Positions 1-5,040 of a DNA stretch of 6,409 nt are shown piece after piece. A program made the translations under genes and the position numbers. This stretch comes from an uncultured Collinsella sp. (GTDB taxonomy: Bacteria; Actinomycetota; Coriobacteriia; Coriobacteriales; Coriobacteriaceae), in NCBI GenBank assembly GCA_902464485.1, contig CABQJJ010000089.1:1-6409 (forward strand), written 5' to 3'. The notes beneath the pieces were generated by a model. The model saw only the letters and a list, made by a program, of their open reading frames with translations, was not told the origin of the DNA and did not search any database. Each line of letters starts with the position of its first letter. The stretch's first letter is position 1.

Positions 1-54
1 GGCCGCGGCGGCCCGCGCTGCATGAGCATGCCCTTCTGGCGCGAGGACCTCTAA
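1..54 (+). CDS. arcA: Arginine deiminase, C-terminal end only (partial)
   Basis: The first 17 codons of the window, ending in TAA at 52-54, read GRGGPRCMSMPFWREDL. The GGPRCMSMP segment is the conserved C-terminal signature of arginine deiminase, and its Cys is the nucleophile that attacks the guanidinium carbon of arginine. The enzyme hydrolyses arginine to citrulline and ammonia in the cytoplasm, the first step of the ADI pathway. Everything upstream lies outside the window, so length and start cannot be judged. Identity is supported by the motif and by arcB beginning 111 bases downstream on the same strand. Confidence 0.9.
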   Translation, partial: GRGGPRCMSMPFWREDL

Positions 55-66
55 GTCTTTTGGTTT

Positions 67-98
67 CCGGTGCGGTCTCCCTACAACCGCACCGGTTT
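67..98 (+). terminator. Hairpin after arcA, possible weak terminator or attenuator
   Basis: A perfect 10-bp inverted repeat pairs CCGGTGCGGT (67-76) with ACCGCACCGG (86-95) around a 9-base loop, followed by only TTT. The stem is strong but the T-tract is short. It may attenuate transcription between arcA and arcB or stabilise the arcA 3' end rather than fully terminate. The structure is seen directly; its role is inferred. Confidence 0.45.
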
Positions 99-115
99 CG
101 CCCGTCAAACGGGCG
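99..115 (+). other. Second small hairpin in the arcA-arcB spacer
   Basis: A 7-bp stem pairs CGCCCGT (99-105) with ACGGGCG (109-115) around a 3-base loop, starting 3 bases after the previous hairpin. No T-tract follows. It adds to the structured spacer between arcA and arcB and could be an mRNA processing or stability element. No function is shown by the sequence. Confidence 0.35.
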
Positions 116-165
116 CCATTTCGTAAGTAATTTAAGGAATTCATTTCTTCGAAAGGAAACGAACC

Positions 166-1161
166 ATGGGTGTTAACCTCTCCGGCCGTAGCTTCCTCAA
201 GCTCCTCGACCTTACCACCGAGGAGATTGAGTACCTGCTCAAGCTCTCCAAGAACTTCAAGGATATGAAGCGCGCTGGCGTTCCTCACCGCTATCTCGAG
301 GGCAAGAACATCGTTCTGCTCTTCCAGAAGACCTCCACTCGTACCCGCTGCGCCTTCGAGGTCGGCGGCATGGATTTGGGCATGGGCGTTACCTACCTCG
401 ATCCGGGTTCGTCGCAGATGGGCAAGAAGGAGTCCATTGAGGACACCGCTCGCGTTCTCGGTCGCATGTATGACGGCATCGAGTTCCGTGGCTTTGCCCA
501 GGACGACGTCGAGGAGCTCGCCGCTAAGTCCGGCGTGCCCGTGTGGAACGGCCTGACCACCGAGTGGCACCCCACCCAGATGCTCGCCGACATCCTGACC
601 GTCCAGGAGAACTTCAACTACGACATCAAGGGTAAGACCCTCGTCTTCATGGGCGACTGCAAGAACAACGTCGCTCGCTCCCTCATGGTTGTCTGCTCCA
701 AGCTCGGCATGAACTTCGTGGCTTGCGGCCCCGAGGAGTGCATGCCCGCTGACGACGTCATCGAGGCCTGCAAGCCCATTGCCGAGGCCAACGGCTGCAC
801 CATCAAGCTGACTACCGACGTCAAGGACGGCGTCGCCGGTGCCGACGTTATCTACACCGACGTGTGGGTCTCCATGGGCGAGCCCGACGAGGTCTGGGCC
901 GAGCGTATCGCTCAGCTCACCCCGTACCGCGTCACCTCCGAGGTCATGGCTATGGCCAACCCGGGCGCCATCTTCCTGCACTGCCTGCCCAGCTTCCACG
1001 ACACCAACACCACCATTGGCGCCGAGAAGTGCGAGCAGTTCGGCATCACCGAGCAGGAGGTCACCGACGAGGTCTTCGAGAGCCCCGCTTCCAAGGTCTT
1101 CGACGAGGCCGAGAACCGCATGCACACCATTAAGGCTGTCATGTACGCCACGCTCAAGTAA
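166..1161 (+). CDS. arcB: Ornithine carbamoyltransferase, catabolic
   Basis: A 331-residue cytoplasmic enzyme that in the ADI pathway phosphorolyses citrulline to ornithine and carbamoyl phosphate. All family signatures are visible: the carbamoyl-phosphate loop STRTR at residues 57-61, HPTQ at 135-138, the ornithine-binding DVWVSMGE at 232-239, and the catalytic HCLP at 272-275 within HCLPSFHD (many family members have HCLPAFHD). The length is normal for the family. The start is supported by a good Shine-Dalgarno AAAGGA at 152-157, 8 bases before ATG. The position directly after arcA and before an ArcD-like carrier argues for the catabolic rather than the biosynthetic (argF) role. Sequence alone does not separate the two with certainty. 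Codon use is strongly biased to C/G-ending codons, with lysine almost always AAG, suggesting high expression. Confidence 0.96.
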   Translation: MGVNLSGRSFLKLLDLTTEEIEYLLKLSKNFKDMKRAGVPHRYLEGKNIVLLFQKTSTRTRCAFEVGGMDLGMGVTYLDPGSSQMGKKESIEDTARVLGRMYDGIEFRGFAQDDVEELAAKSGVPVWNGLTTEWHPTQMLADILTVQENFNYDIKGKTLVFMGDCKNNVARSLMVVCSKLGMNFVACGPEECMPADDVIEACKPIAEANGCTIKLTTDVKDGVAGADVIYTDVWVSMGEPDEVWAERIAQLTPYRVTSEVMAMANPGAIFLHCLPSFHDTNTTIGAEKCEQFGITEQEVTDEVFESPASKVFDEAENRMHTIKAVMYATLK

Positions 1162-1176
1162 GAGCATCTAGCATCT

Positions 1177-1213
1177 CGCTCGGGGTGTATTGCTGCACAC
1201 CCCGAGCGGTTTT
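1177..1213 (+). terminator. Rho-independent terminator after arcB
   Basis: A perfect 12-bp stem pairs CGCTCGGGGTGT (1177-1188) with ACACCCCGAGCG (1197-1208) around an 8-base loop, followed by GTTTT. It starts 15 bases after the arcB stop. Because arcD follows on the same strand about 95 bases later, it either ends an arcAB transcript or lets part of the transcripts through, lowering arcD relative to arcAB. Confidence 0.8.
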
Positions 1214-1224
1214 ATCTGGTAATA

Positions 1225-1275
1225 ATCTCGCATCAAGCGGCACGCACGGCACGGAAGAGCCGCTTCGGGCGAGAT
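1225..1275 (+). promoter_or_regulatory. Long two-part hairpin in the arcD leader
   Basis: The outer stem pairs ATCTCGC (1225-1231) with GCGAGAT (1269-1275). After a 3x3 internal loop the inner stem pairs AAGCGGC (1235-1241) with GCCGCTT (1259-1265), giving 14 bp around a 17-base loop. No T-tract follows, so it is not a terminator. It ends 16 bases before the arcD Shine-Dalgarno and may be an mRNA stability, processing or translation-control element. I do not recognise it as a known riboswitch class. Confidence 0.5.
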
Positions 1276-1291
1276 CAGTAAATGATTTATG

Positions 1292-1299
1292 AAGGGGGG
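1292..1299 (+). promoter_or_regulatory. Ribosome binding site that fixes the arcD start
   Basis: The run AAGGGGGG lies 9 bases before the ATG at 1309. It lies inside the longer open frame that starts with ATG at 1282 and directly abuts the ATG at 1300, so neither of those is well served. This favours 1309 as the true start. Confidence 0.65.
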
Positions 1300-1308
1300 A
1301 TGAGAACT

Positions 1309-2787
1309 ATGACTGAGACCGCTAAGAAAAAGCGCGGTATGCCTTCATCGTTCACCATTCTTCTTGCTCTGCTGGCAATTGTTGCGGTTGTTACCGTTAT
1401 CGTCTCCGGTACGTCCGGCGGCGCGGTTACTGCCGCCCGTCTGAGCGATTTCTGCACCGCCCCGATTAAGGGCTTCGCTGACGCTCTGCCCGTCTGTCTC
1501 TTCGTTATGATCCTGGGCGGCTTCCTCGGCATGATGACCGAGACCGGCGCCCTGGACAACGGCATCGCCGTTCTGGTGCAGAAGCTTAAGGGCAACGAGA
1601 TCATGCTCATTCCCGTGCTGATGCTCATCTTCTCCCTCGGTGGTACCACCTATGGTATGTGCGAGGAGACCGTTCCCTTCTACGCCCTGCTCGCCGCTAC
1701 TATGATGGCTGCCGGCTTCGACCCGATGGTCGGCGCCGCTACCGTCCTGCTCGGCGCTGGCTGCGGCTGCCTCGGCTCCACGGTTAACCCGTTCGCCGTC
1801 GGCGCTGCCGTCGATGCTCTGACCGGCGTTGACATTGCCGTGAATCAGTCCATCATCATCGGTCTCGGTGCCGTCCTGTGGATTGTTACCACCGTCATGT
1901 CCATCGTCTTCGTGATGAGCTACGCCAAGAAGGTCAAGGCCGACAAGGGCTCCACCATCCTGTCGATGCAGGAGCTTAAGGACGCCGAAGAGGCTCACGG
2001 CAAGGCTGCTTCCGAGGTTAACAAGGAGGTCAAGCTCACCGGTCGTCAGAAGGGTGTTCTGATCGCCTTTGCCTTCACCTTCGTCGTCATGATCGTCGGC
2101 TTCATTCCGCTGGCTGACCTCAACGAGGGCGTCGCCAACTTCTTTGACGCTGGCGCTGTCTACGATGCCGACGGTAACGCCGTCGTTCAGGGCTGGTCTG
2201 CCCTGATCACCGGCCTGCCCATTGGCCAGTGGTACTTCGACGAGGCTTCCACCTGGTTCTTCCTCATGGCTGTCCTGATCGGCATCATCGGTGGCCTGTC
2301 CGAGAAGCAGATCGTCAACACCTTCATCACCGGCGCTGCCGACATGATGTCCGTTGTCCTCGTCATCGCTCTCGCCCGTGGTATCTCCGTTCTCATGGCT
2401 AACACCGGCCTCGACGTCTACGTCCTCGACGCTGCCGCCAATGCTCTGGCTGGCCTGTCCGGCGTGATCTTCGCTCCCATGAGCTTCCTGGTTTACTTCG
2501 GCCTGTCCTTCCTGATTCCTTCGACCTCCGGTATGGCCACCGTCTCCATGCCCATCATGGGACCGCTGGCTGTTAAGCTCGGCTTCTCGCCCGAGGTCAT
2601 GGTCATGATCTTCTCCGCCGCCATCGGTGTCGTGAACCTGTTCACGCCGACCTCCGGCGCCATCATGGGCGGTCTCGCCCTGGCCAAGATCGAGTGGACG
2701 ACCTGGCTCAAGTTTGCCCTTAAGCTCATCGTCGCTCTCTCCGTCGTCTGCGCCATCATCCTGACCGTCGCCTGCGTGTTGATCTAA
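1309..2787 (+). CDS. arcD: YfcC/DcuC-family carrier, probable arginine/ornithine antiporter
   Basis: A 492-residue integral membrane protein from the preferred start; the open frame extends 9 codons further to an ATG at 1282. A short basic N-terminus (KKKR, residues 6-9) precedes the first membrane helix at about 14-33, and roughly eleven or twelve hydrophobic segments follow. Family-type conserved stretches are GTTYGMCEETVPFY at 112-125, GCGCLGSTVNPF at 151-162, PSTSGMATVSMP at 404-415 and NLFTPTSG at 443-450. A hydrophilic charged loop lies at about 206-248. These match the YfcC branch of the DcuC-like carriers, which includes the ArcD antiporters of streptococcal ADI operons. Location behind arcA-arcB makes exchange of external arginine for ornithine the likely role; a C4-dicarboxylate or other amino-acid substrate is not excluded. 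Codon bias is as strong as in arcB. A terminator and a hairpin separate it from arcB. Confidence 0.85.
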   Translation: MTETAKKKRGMPSSFTILLALLAIVAVVTVIVSGTSGGAVTAARLSDFCTAPIKGFADALPVCLFVMILGGFLGMMTETGALDNGIAVLVQKLKGNEIMLIPVLMLIFSLGGTTYGMCEETVPFYALLAATMMAAGFDPMVGAATVLLGAGCGCLGSTVNPFAVGAAVDALTGVDIAVNQSIIIGLGAVLWIVTTVMSIVFVMSYAKKVKADKGSTILSMQELKDAEEAHGKAASEVNKEVKLTGRQKGVLIAFAFTFVVMIVGFIPLADLNEGVANFFDAGAVYDADGNAVVQGWSALITGLPIGQWYFDEASTWFFLMAVLIGIIGGLSEKQIVNTFITGAADMMSVVLVIALARGISVLMANTGLDVYVLDAAANALAGLSGVIFAPMSFLVYFGLSFLIPSTSGMATVSMPIMGPLAVKLGFSPEVMVMIFSAAIGVVNLFTPTSGAIMGGLALAKIEWTTWLKFALKLIVALSVVCAIILTVACVLI

Positions 2788-2802
2788 GTACCCAACGGGT
2801 AC
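2788..2802 (+). other. Hairpin immediately after the arcD stop codon
   Basis: GTACCC (2788-2793) pairs with GGGTAC (2797-2802) around a 3-base loop, beginning at the first base after the arcD TAA. It is the first element of the structured 3' region and shares its last two bases with the next possible helix. Nothing further can be said of its role. Confidence 0.4.
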
Positions 2803-2878
2803 CCCACGGAAACCTTGACGATCCTGTAAAGGATCACCTGGTCATCGTCTGTCCGGTGGGGTCAACCCACCGGTAGAC
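2801..2878 (+). ncRNA. Structured RNA region with competing helices in the arcD 3' UTR
   Basis: ACCCCACGGA (2801-2810) can pair with TCCGGTGGGGT (2852-2862) with one bulged G, enclosing GATCCT/AGGATC (2820-2825 with 2830-2835, GTAA loop). The alternative inner pairing is GACGAT (2817-2822) with ATCGTC (2844-2849). The right arm of the closing helix is also the left arm of a perfect 8-bp hairpin, CCGGTGGG (2853-2860) with CCCACCGG (2866-2873), so the two cannot form together. A terminator follows 12 bases later. This could be a structured 3' UTR, a 3'-derived small RNA, or a switch. I recognise no known RNA family. Pairings are seen; function is inference. Confidence 0.4.
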
Positions 2879-2889
2879 TCCTACCTTTA

Positions 2890-2930
2890 GCCCCCTCCCG
2901 TTCCGTGCGCGGGAGGGGGCGCTCTTGTGT
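2890..2930 (+). terminator. Rho-independent terminator of the arc operon
   Basis: A perfect 11-bp GC-rich stem pairs GCCCCCTCCCG (2890-2900) with CGGGAGGGGGC (2910-2920) around a 9-base loop, followed by the T-rich GCTCTTGTGT. It lies about 100 bases after the arcD stop and is the likely end of the arc transcript. Confidence 0.75.
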
Positions 2931-2954
2931 TCCGGCGTTTTTCCAAACGCCGGA
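2931..2954. repeat. Perfect 10-bp inverted repeat downstream of the arc terminator
   Basis: TCCGGCGTTT (2931-2940) pairs perfectly with AAACGCCGGA (2945-2954) around a 4-base loop. It begins 10 bases after the terminator stem. The symmetry makes it strand-neutral. It could be a back-up terminator, a protein-binding palindrome, or the edge of the repeat element that follows. Confidence 0.5.
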
Positions 2955-2969
2955 GCCACTCGACGCTGC

Positions 2970-3067
2970 AAGCCCGCCAGAGCGGCAATCTGACGTTCAA
3001 TCGTCGGGCATGGCCAAAAGGCCTATACCCTCCTCTTTCACGTCACCTTGCTCGCTCTGGCGGGCTT
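2970..3067. repeat. Long imperfect inverted repeat (intergenic repeat element)
   Basis: AAGCCCGCCAGAGCG (2970-2984) is exactly complementary to 3053-3067. The pairing continues inwards past one bulged T: GCAA (2985-2988) with TTGC (3048-3051), then a 2x2 loop, then TGACGT (2991-2996) with ACGTCA (3040-3045). This gives about 25 base pairs with a 43-base central loop. The loop holds a small GGCC-AAAA-GGCC hairpin (3012-3023). No transposase is present and no flanking target duplication was recognised. It resembles the REP/BIME or MITE type of bacterial intergenic element; copy number cannot be seen from one window. Confidence 0.6.
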
Positions 3068-3094
3068 TCGCTGACTTTTGCTCCACCTGCGGCG
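3048..3094 (+). repeat. Direct repeat, copy 1 (about 47 bp)
   Basis: This stretch matches 3122-3168 at about 38 of 47 positions without gaps. Shared blocks include CGCTCTGG, TTCGCTGACTT and CCTGCG. Its first part is also the right arm of the inverted repeat beginning at 2970. The 74-base offset is not a multiple of three, so the repeats would fall in different reading frames, which argues that this is not protein-coding sequence. Confidence 0.6.
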
Positions 3095-3121
3095 CTGTCA
3101 TTGTTGGTGCAGGGGGACAGC
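3094..3121. other. Small hairpin between the two direct repeats
   Basis: GCTGTC (3094-3099) pairs with GACAGC (3116-3121) around a 16-base loop. It fills nearly the whole space between the two direct repeat copies, so repeat-hairpin-repeat may be the unit organisation of this element. Confidence 0.3.
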
Positions 3122-3168
3122 TTGCCCGCTCTGGTGCACGTTCGCTGACTTATGCTCAGCCTGCGACG
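3122..3168 (+). repeat. Direct repeat, copy 2 (about 47 bp)
   Basis: Second copy of the repeat at 3048-3094, with 9 mismatches. Four of these cluster in the ten bases after CGCTCTGG, so this copy no longer pairs well with the arm at 2970. It looks like a diverged unit of the same intergenic element. Confidence 0.6.
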
Positions 3169-3265
3169 TTTCCAAATTAGCTACCTCGGGTCCCCGGCGA
3201 GGGGATTGGCAGATGTTTGGTTAGTGCCTGTTGATGGCCTGGGCATCGGGGAGGGTCTGCTCCGT
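3169..3265. other. Non-coding stretch before the DUF1846 gene
   Basis: No credible gene is seen. The only structure is a small GC hairpin, TCCCC (3191-3195) with GGGGA (3201-3205), or alternatively CCTCG (3184-3188) with CGAGG (3198-3202). The remainder leads into the promoter of the next gene. Short open frames running through 2905-3180 start inside the arc terminator or just behind it, have no convincing ribosome binding site and run across the repeats, so I do not call them. Confidence 0.4.
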
Positions 3266-3271
3266 TATAAT
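3266..3271 (+). promoter_or_regulatory. -10 box (TATAAT) for the DUF1846 gene
   Basis: A perfect TATAAT sits 40 bases before the chosen ATG at 3311. No good -35 hexamer lies 16-18 bases upstream (the sequence there is near GCATCG), so an activator or a weak -35 is possible. Transcription would begin near 3278, leaving a leader of about 33 bases. That is enough for the Shine-Dalgarno of the 3311 start but not for a start at 3287. Confidence 0.6.
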
Positions 3272-3294
3272 CGCCTAGGACATTAAATGGAAAC

Positions 3295-3304
3295 GGGACG
3301 GGAG
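3295..3304 (+). promoter_or_regulatory. Ribosome binding site deciding the DUF1846 start
   Basis: GGGACGGGAG ends 6 bases before the ATG at 3311. The upstream in-frame ATG at 3287 has no Shine-Dalgarno and lies only about 9 bases from the predicted transcription start, so 3311 is preferred. Confidence 0.6.
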
Positions 3305-3310
3305 CCATAT

Positions 3311-4792
3311 ATGCGCCAGGGTTTCGACAACGCGAAGTATATCGAGCTGCAGGCCGCTCATATTAAGGAGCGCATCTCGCAGTTTGGCGGCAAGCTCTAT
3401 TTGGAGTTCGGCGGCAAGCTGTTTGACGACTATCACGCGAGTCGCGTGCTGCCGGGTTTTGAACCGGACAGCAAGTTTCGTATGCTCAAGAGCATTGCCG
3501 ATGACGTGGAGGTCATCATCGCGATCAACGCGAACCACATCGAGAAGAATAAGGCCCGTGGCGACCTGGGCATTACCTATGACGAGGACGTCTTGCGCCT
3601 GGTCGATCTGTTCCGCGGCAATGGTTTTGCTGTCGCGGCCGTGGTCATCACCCAGTATGCCGGCCAGCCCGCCGCTGACGTCTTCCGTAATCGCCTGAAC
3701 GCGCTCGGCATTCCCGCCAAGCTGCACTATCCCATCGAGGGCTATCCCCACGACGTCGATCTGATCGTGTCTGACGACGGCTACGGCAAGAACGAGTTTG
3801 TCGAGACCACTCGTCCGCTCGTCGTGGTTACCGCGCCGGGTCCCGGCTCGGGTAAGCTCGCCACCTGCCTGTCTCAGCTCTATCACGAGCACAAACACGG
3901 CACCGCTGCCGGCTACGCCAAGTTCGAGACCTTCCCGGTCTGGAACCTTCCCCTCACGCATCCGGTTAACATCGCCTACGAGGCGGCCACGGCGGACCTC
4001 GACGACGCCAACATCATCGACTCCTTCCACTTGGAGGCCTACAACAAGACTACGGTCAACTATAACCGTGATGTCGAGGCCTTCCCGGTGGTCCACGCCT
4101 TGATGGAGAAAATCCTGGGCGAGAGTCCCTACCAGAGCCCCACGGACATGGGCGTCAACATGGTCGGCTTTGCCATTACCGATGATGATGCATGCCGCGA
4201 TGCCTCCAAGATGGAGATCGTCCACCGCTACTTTGCCGCGGTCGAAAGCGTGCGCCGCACTGGCGTGGGTGACGAGCAAGTCGACCGCCTCAAGCTCATT
4301 ATGAAGAAAGCCGGCATCGATAAGAACTACTCGCCGGCGCGCTCGGCCGCCCTTACCAGGGAGCAGCTGACGGGTGGTCCCGTGGGCGCCATGGTTATGC
4401 CCGATGGCTCCGTGGTGACCGGTAAGACCTCTACGCGCCTGGGCGCCGCAAGTTCGCTCATCATGAATGCGCTTAAGCATGTTTCGGGCGTCGACCTTGA
4501 GCTCGAGGTCATCAGCGACGAGGCGATCGAGCCCATCAGCAAGCTCAAGACGCACTTCCTGGGTAGCAAGAACCCGCGCCTACACACCGACGAGACGCTT
4601 ATGGCGCTCTCTATTACCTCAGCTACAAGTGAAACCGCCGCCCGCGTTTTGGCTGGTCTCGAGCAACTTCGGGGCTGCGATGCCTTCTTCAGTGTGATTA
4701 TTTCGCCAACGGACGAAACTGTGCTGCGTAAGCTGGGTATTAACGTGTGCTGTGAGCCAAAATTTGAACGTCGTGGCTTTTTCCATCGCTAG
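3311..4792 (+). CDS. DUF1846 / UPF0371 family protein, function unknown
   Basis: A 493-residue, apparently cytoplasmic protein with no signal peptide or membrane segment. The N-terminus (GFDNAKYIELQ at 4-14, then FGGKLYLEFGGKLFDDYHASRVLPGF) is the characteristic opening of the UPF0371/DUF1846 family, and the length fits family members of about 500 residues. A glycine-rich PGPGSGK loop at 176-182 is P-loop-like, followed by a helix-like LATCLSQLYHEH. A basic, Gly/Ser-rich patch MPDGSVVTGKTSTRLGAAS lies near residues 361-379. The family has a solved structural-genomics example but, as far as I know, no assigned reaction. An extended start at 3287 would add 8 residues. It has its own promoter and terminator, so nothing links it functionally to the arc genes or pyrG. 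The family call is firm; any nucleotide-binding role is inference from the loop. Confidence 0.9.
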   Translation: MRQGFDNAKYIELQAAHIKERISQFGGKLYLEFGGKLFDDYHASRVLPGFEPDSKFRMLKSIADDVEVIIAINANHIEKNKARGDLGITYDEDVLRLVDLFRGNGFAVAAVVITQYAGQPAADVFRNRLNALGIPAKLHYPIEGYPHDVDLIVSDDGYGKNEFVETTRPLVVVTAPGPGSGKLATCLSQLYHEHKHGTAAGYAKFETFPVWNLPLTHPVNIAYEAATADLDDANIIDSFHLEAYNKTTVNYNRDVEAFPVVHALMEKILGESPYQSPTDMGVNMVGFAITDDDACRDASKMEIVHRYFAAVESVRRTGVGDEQVDRLKLIMKKAGIDKNYSPARSAALTREQLTGGPVGAMVMPDGSVVTGKTSTRLGAASSLIMNALKHVSGVDLELEVISDEAIEPISKLKTHFLGSKNPRLHTDETLMALSITSATSETAARVLAGLEQLRGCDAFFSVIISPTDETVLRKLGINVCCEPKFERRGFFHR

Positions 4793-4815
4793 GACCTGTT
4801 TATTGGTAATTTTTG

Positions 4816-4850
4816 GACCGCGTCGAGCATTCGCTCGACGCGGTCTTTTT
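4816..4850 (+). terminator. Rho-independent terminator after the DUF1846 gene
   Basis: A perfect 13-bp stem pairs GACCGCGTCGAGC (4816-4828) with GCTCGACGCGGTC (4833-4845) around a 4-base ATTC loop, followed directly by TTTTT. It is 23 bases after the stop codon and is the clearest terminator in the window. Confidence 0.93.
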
Positions 4851-4914
4851 GTCGGCGCCGGCTCTATTTCCGTCAAAAATCAGTGCTCTTACCTGCATAG
4901 AAGTATTTCGAGGG

Positions 4915-4930
4915 GTATACAATTGTCTAC
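4915..4930. promoter_or_regulatory. 16-bp near-palindrome, possible operator over a promoter
   Basis: GTATACAATTGTCTAC equals its reverse complement at 14 of 16 positions and is centred on AATT. It contains a -10-like TACAAT (4918-4923). The TTGTATAC-type half-site resembles operators of GntR-family repressors. It sits 111 bases before the ATG at 5041 of a small DNA-binding protein, so autoregulation or control by another repressor is plausible. The palindrome is seen; the binding protein is inferred. Confidence 0.45.
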
Positions 4931-4948
4931 ATAGGAGCGCTTTTTTCG

Positions 4949-4990
4949 ATGATATTGCGTAAAAGGCGTTTTGGCCATCGAGAGGTGTGA
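4949..4990 (+). CDS. Possible 13-codon leader ORF overlapping the alternative start of the winged-helix gene
   Basis: ATG at 4949 opens MILRKRRFGHREV, stopping at TGA 4988-4990. TAGGAG ends 11 bases upstream at 4937, a slightly long Shine-Dalgarno spacing. The stop overlaps GTG at 4987-4989 in the 4-base GTGA arrangement typical of translational coupling, and that GTG opens the frame of the next gene. The peptide is short and very basic (five of 13 residues Lys or Arg). It could be a regulatory leader peptide or chance; no homology can be judged at this length. Confidence 0.25.
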   Translation: MILRKRRFGHREV

Positions 4991-5028
4991 CGGTCGCGCA
5001 CGGCGTATTTGATGCTCGTGCTCGGTTT

Positions 5029-5035
5029 GAGGAGG
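5029..5035 (+). promoter_or_regulatory. Ribosome binding site for the winged-helix gene
   Basis: GAGGAGG, a near-perfect Shine-Dalgarno, lies 5 bases before ATG at 5041. The competing GTG start at 4987 has only GAGAGG one base upstream, too close to work well on its own, although coupling to the upstream ORF could serve it. Confidence 0.6.
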
Positions 5036-5040
5036 CTGTC

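Noticed and set aside
130..143. Possible ArgR box (ATTCA half-site) before arcB
   Set aside because: Only the right half fits. The left half at the required spacing does not match the consensus.
839..1171. Alternative-frame + strand ORFs inside arcB
   Set aside because: They are out-of-frame shadows of conserved ornithine carbamoyltransferase sequence with low-complexity Ser/Pro/Thr/Arg composition.
1217..1226. TGGTAATAAT as an extended -10 promoter for arcD
   Set aside because: The hexamer is off-consensus and no -35 sits at a workable distance; it also directly abuts the terminator. It is not strong enough to list as a promoter.
1345..1998. A 217-codon minus-strand frame opposite arcD
   Set aside because: It is rich in His, Gly, Asp and Glu, as expected from reading transmembrane codons in reverse. 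It is a shadow of the carrier gene.
2905..3180. Overlapping short + strand frames of 91 and 73 codons in the arcD-DUF1846 spacer
   Set aside because: They start inside the arc terminator or just after it, lack a ribosome binding site, and run through repeats that change frame between copies.
3191..3205. Small GC hairpin before the DUF1846 promoter as a terminator
   Set aside because: The stem is only 5 bp and is not followed by a T-tract.
3275..4555. A 426-codon open frame on the minus strand opposite the DUF1846 gene
   Set aside because: It lies entirely antisense to a gene with a clear family match, has no recognisable domain, and long antisense frames are expected with this GC-rich codon bias.
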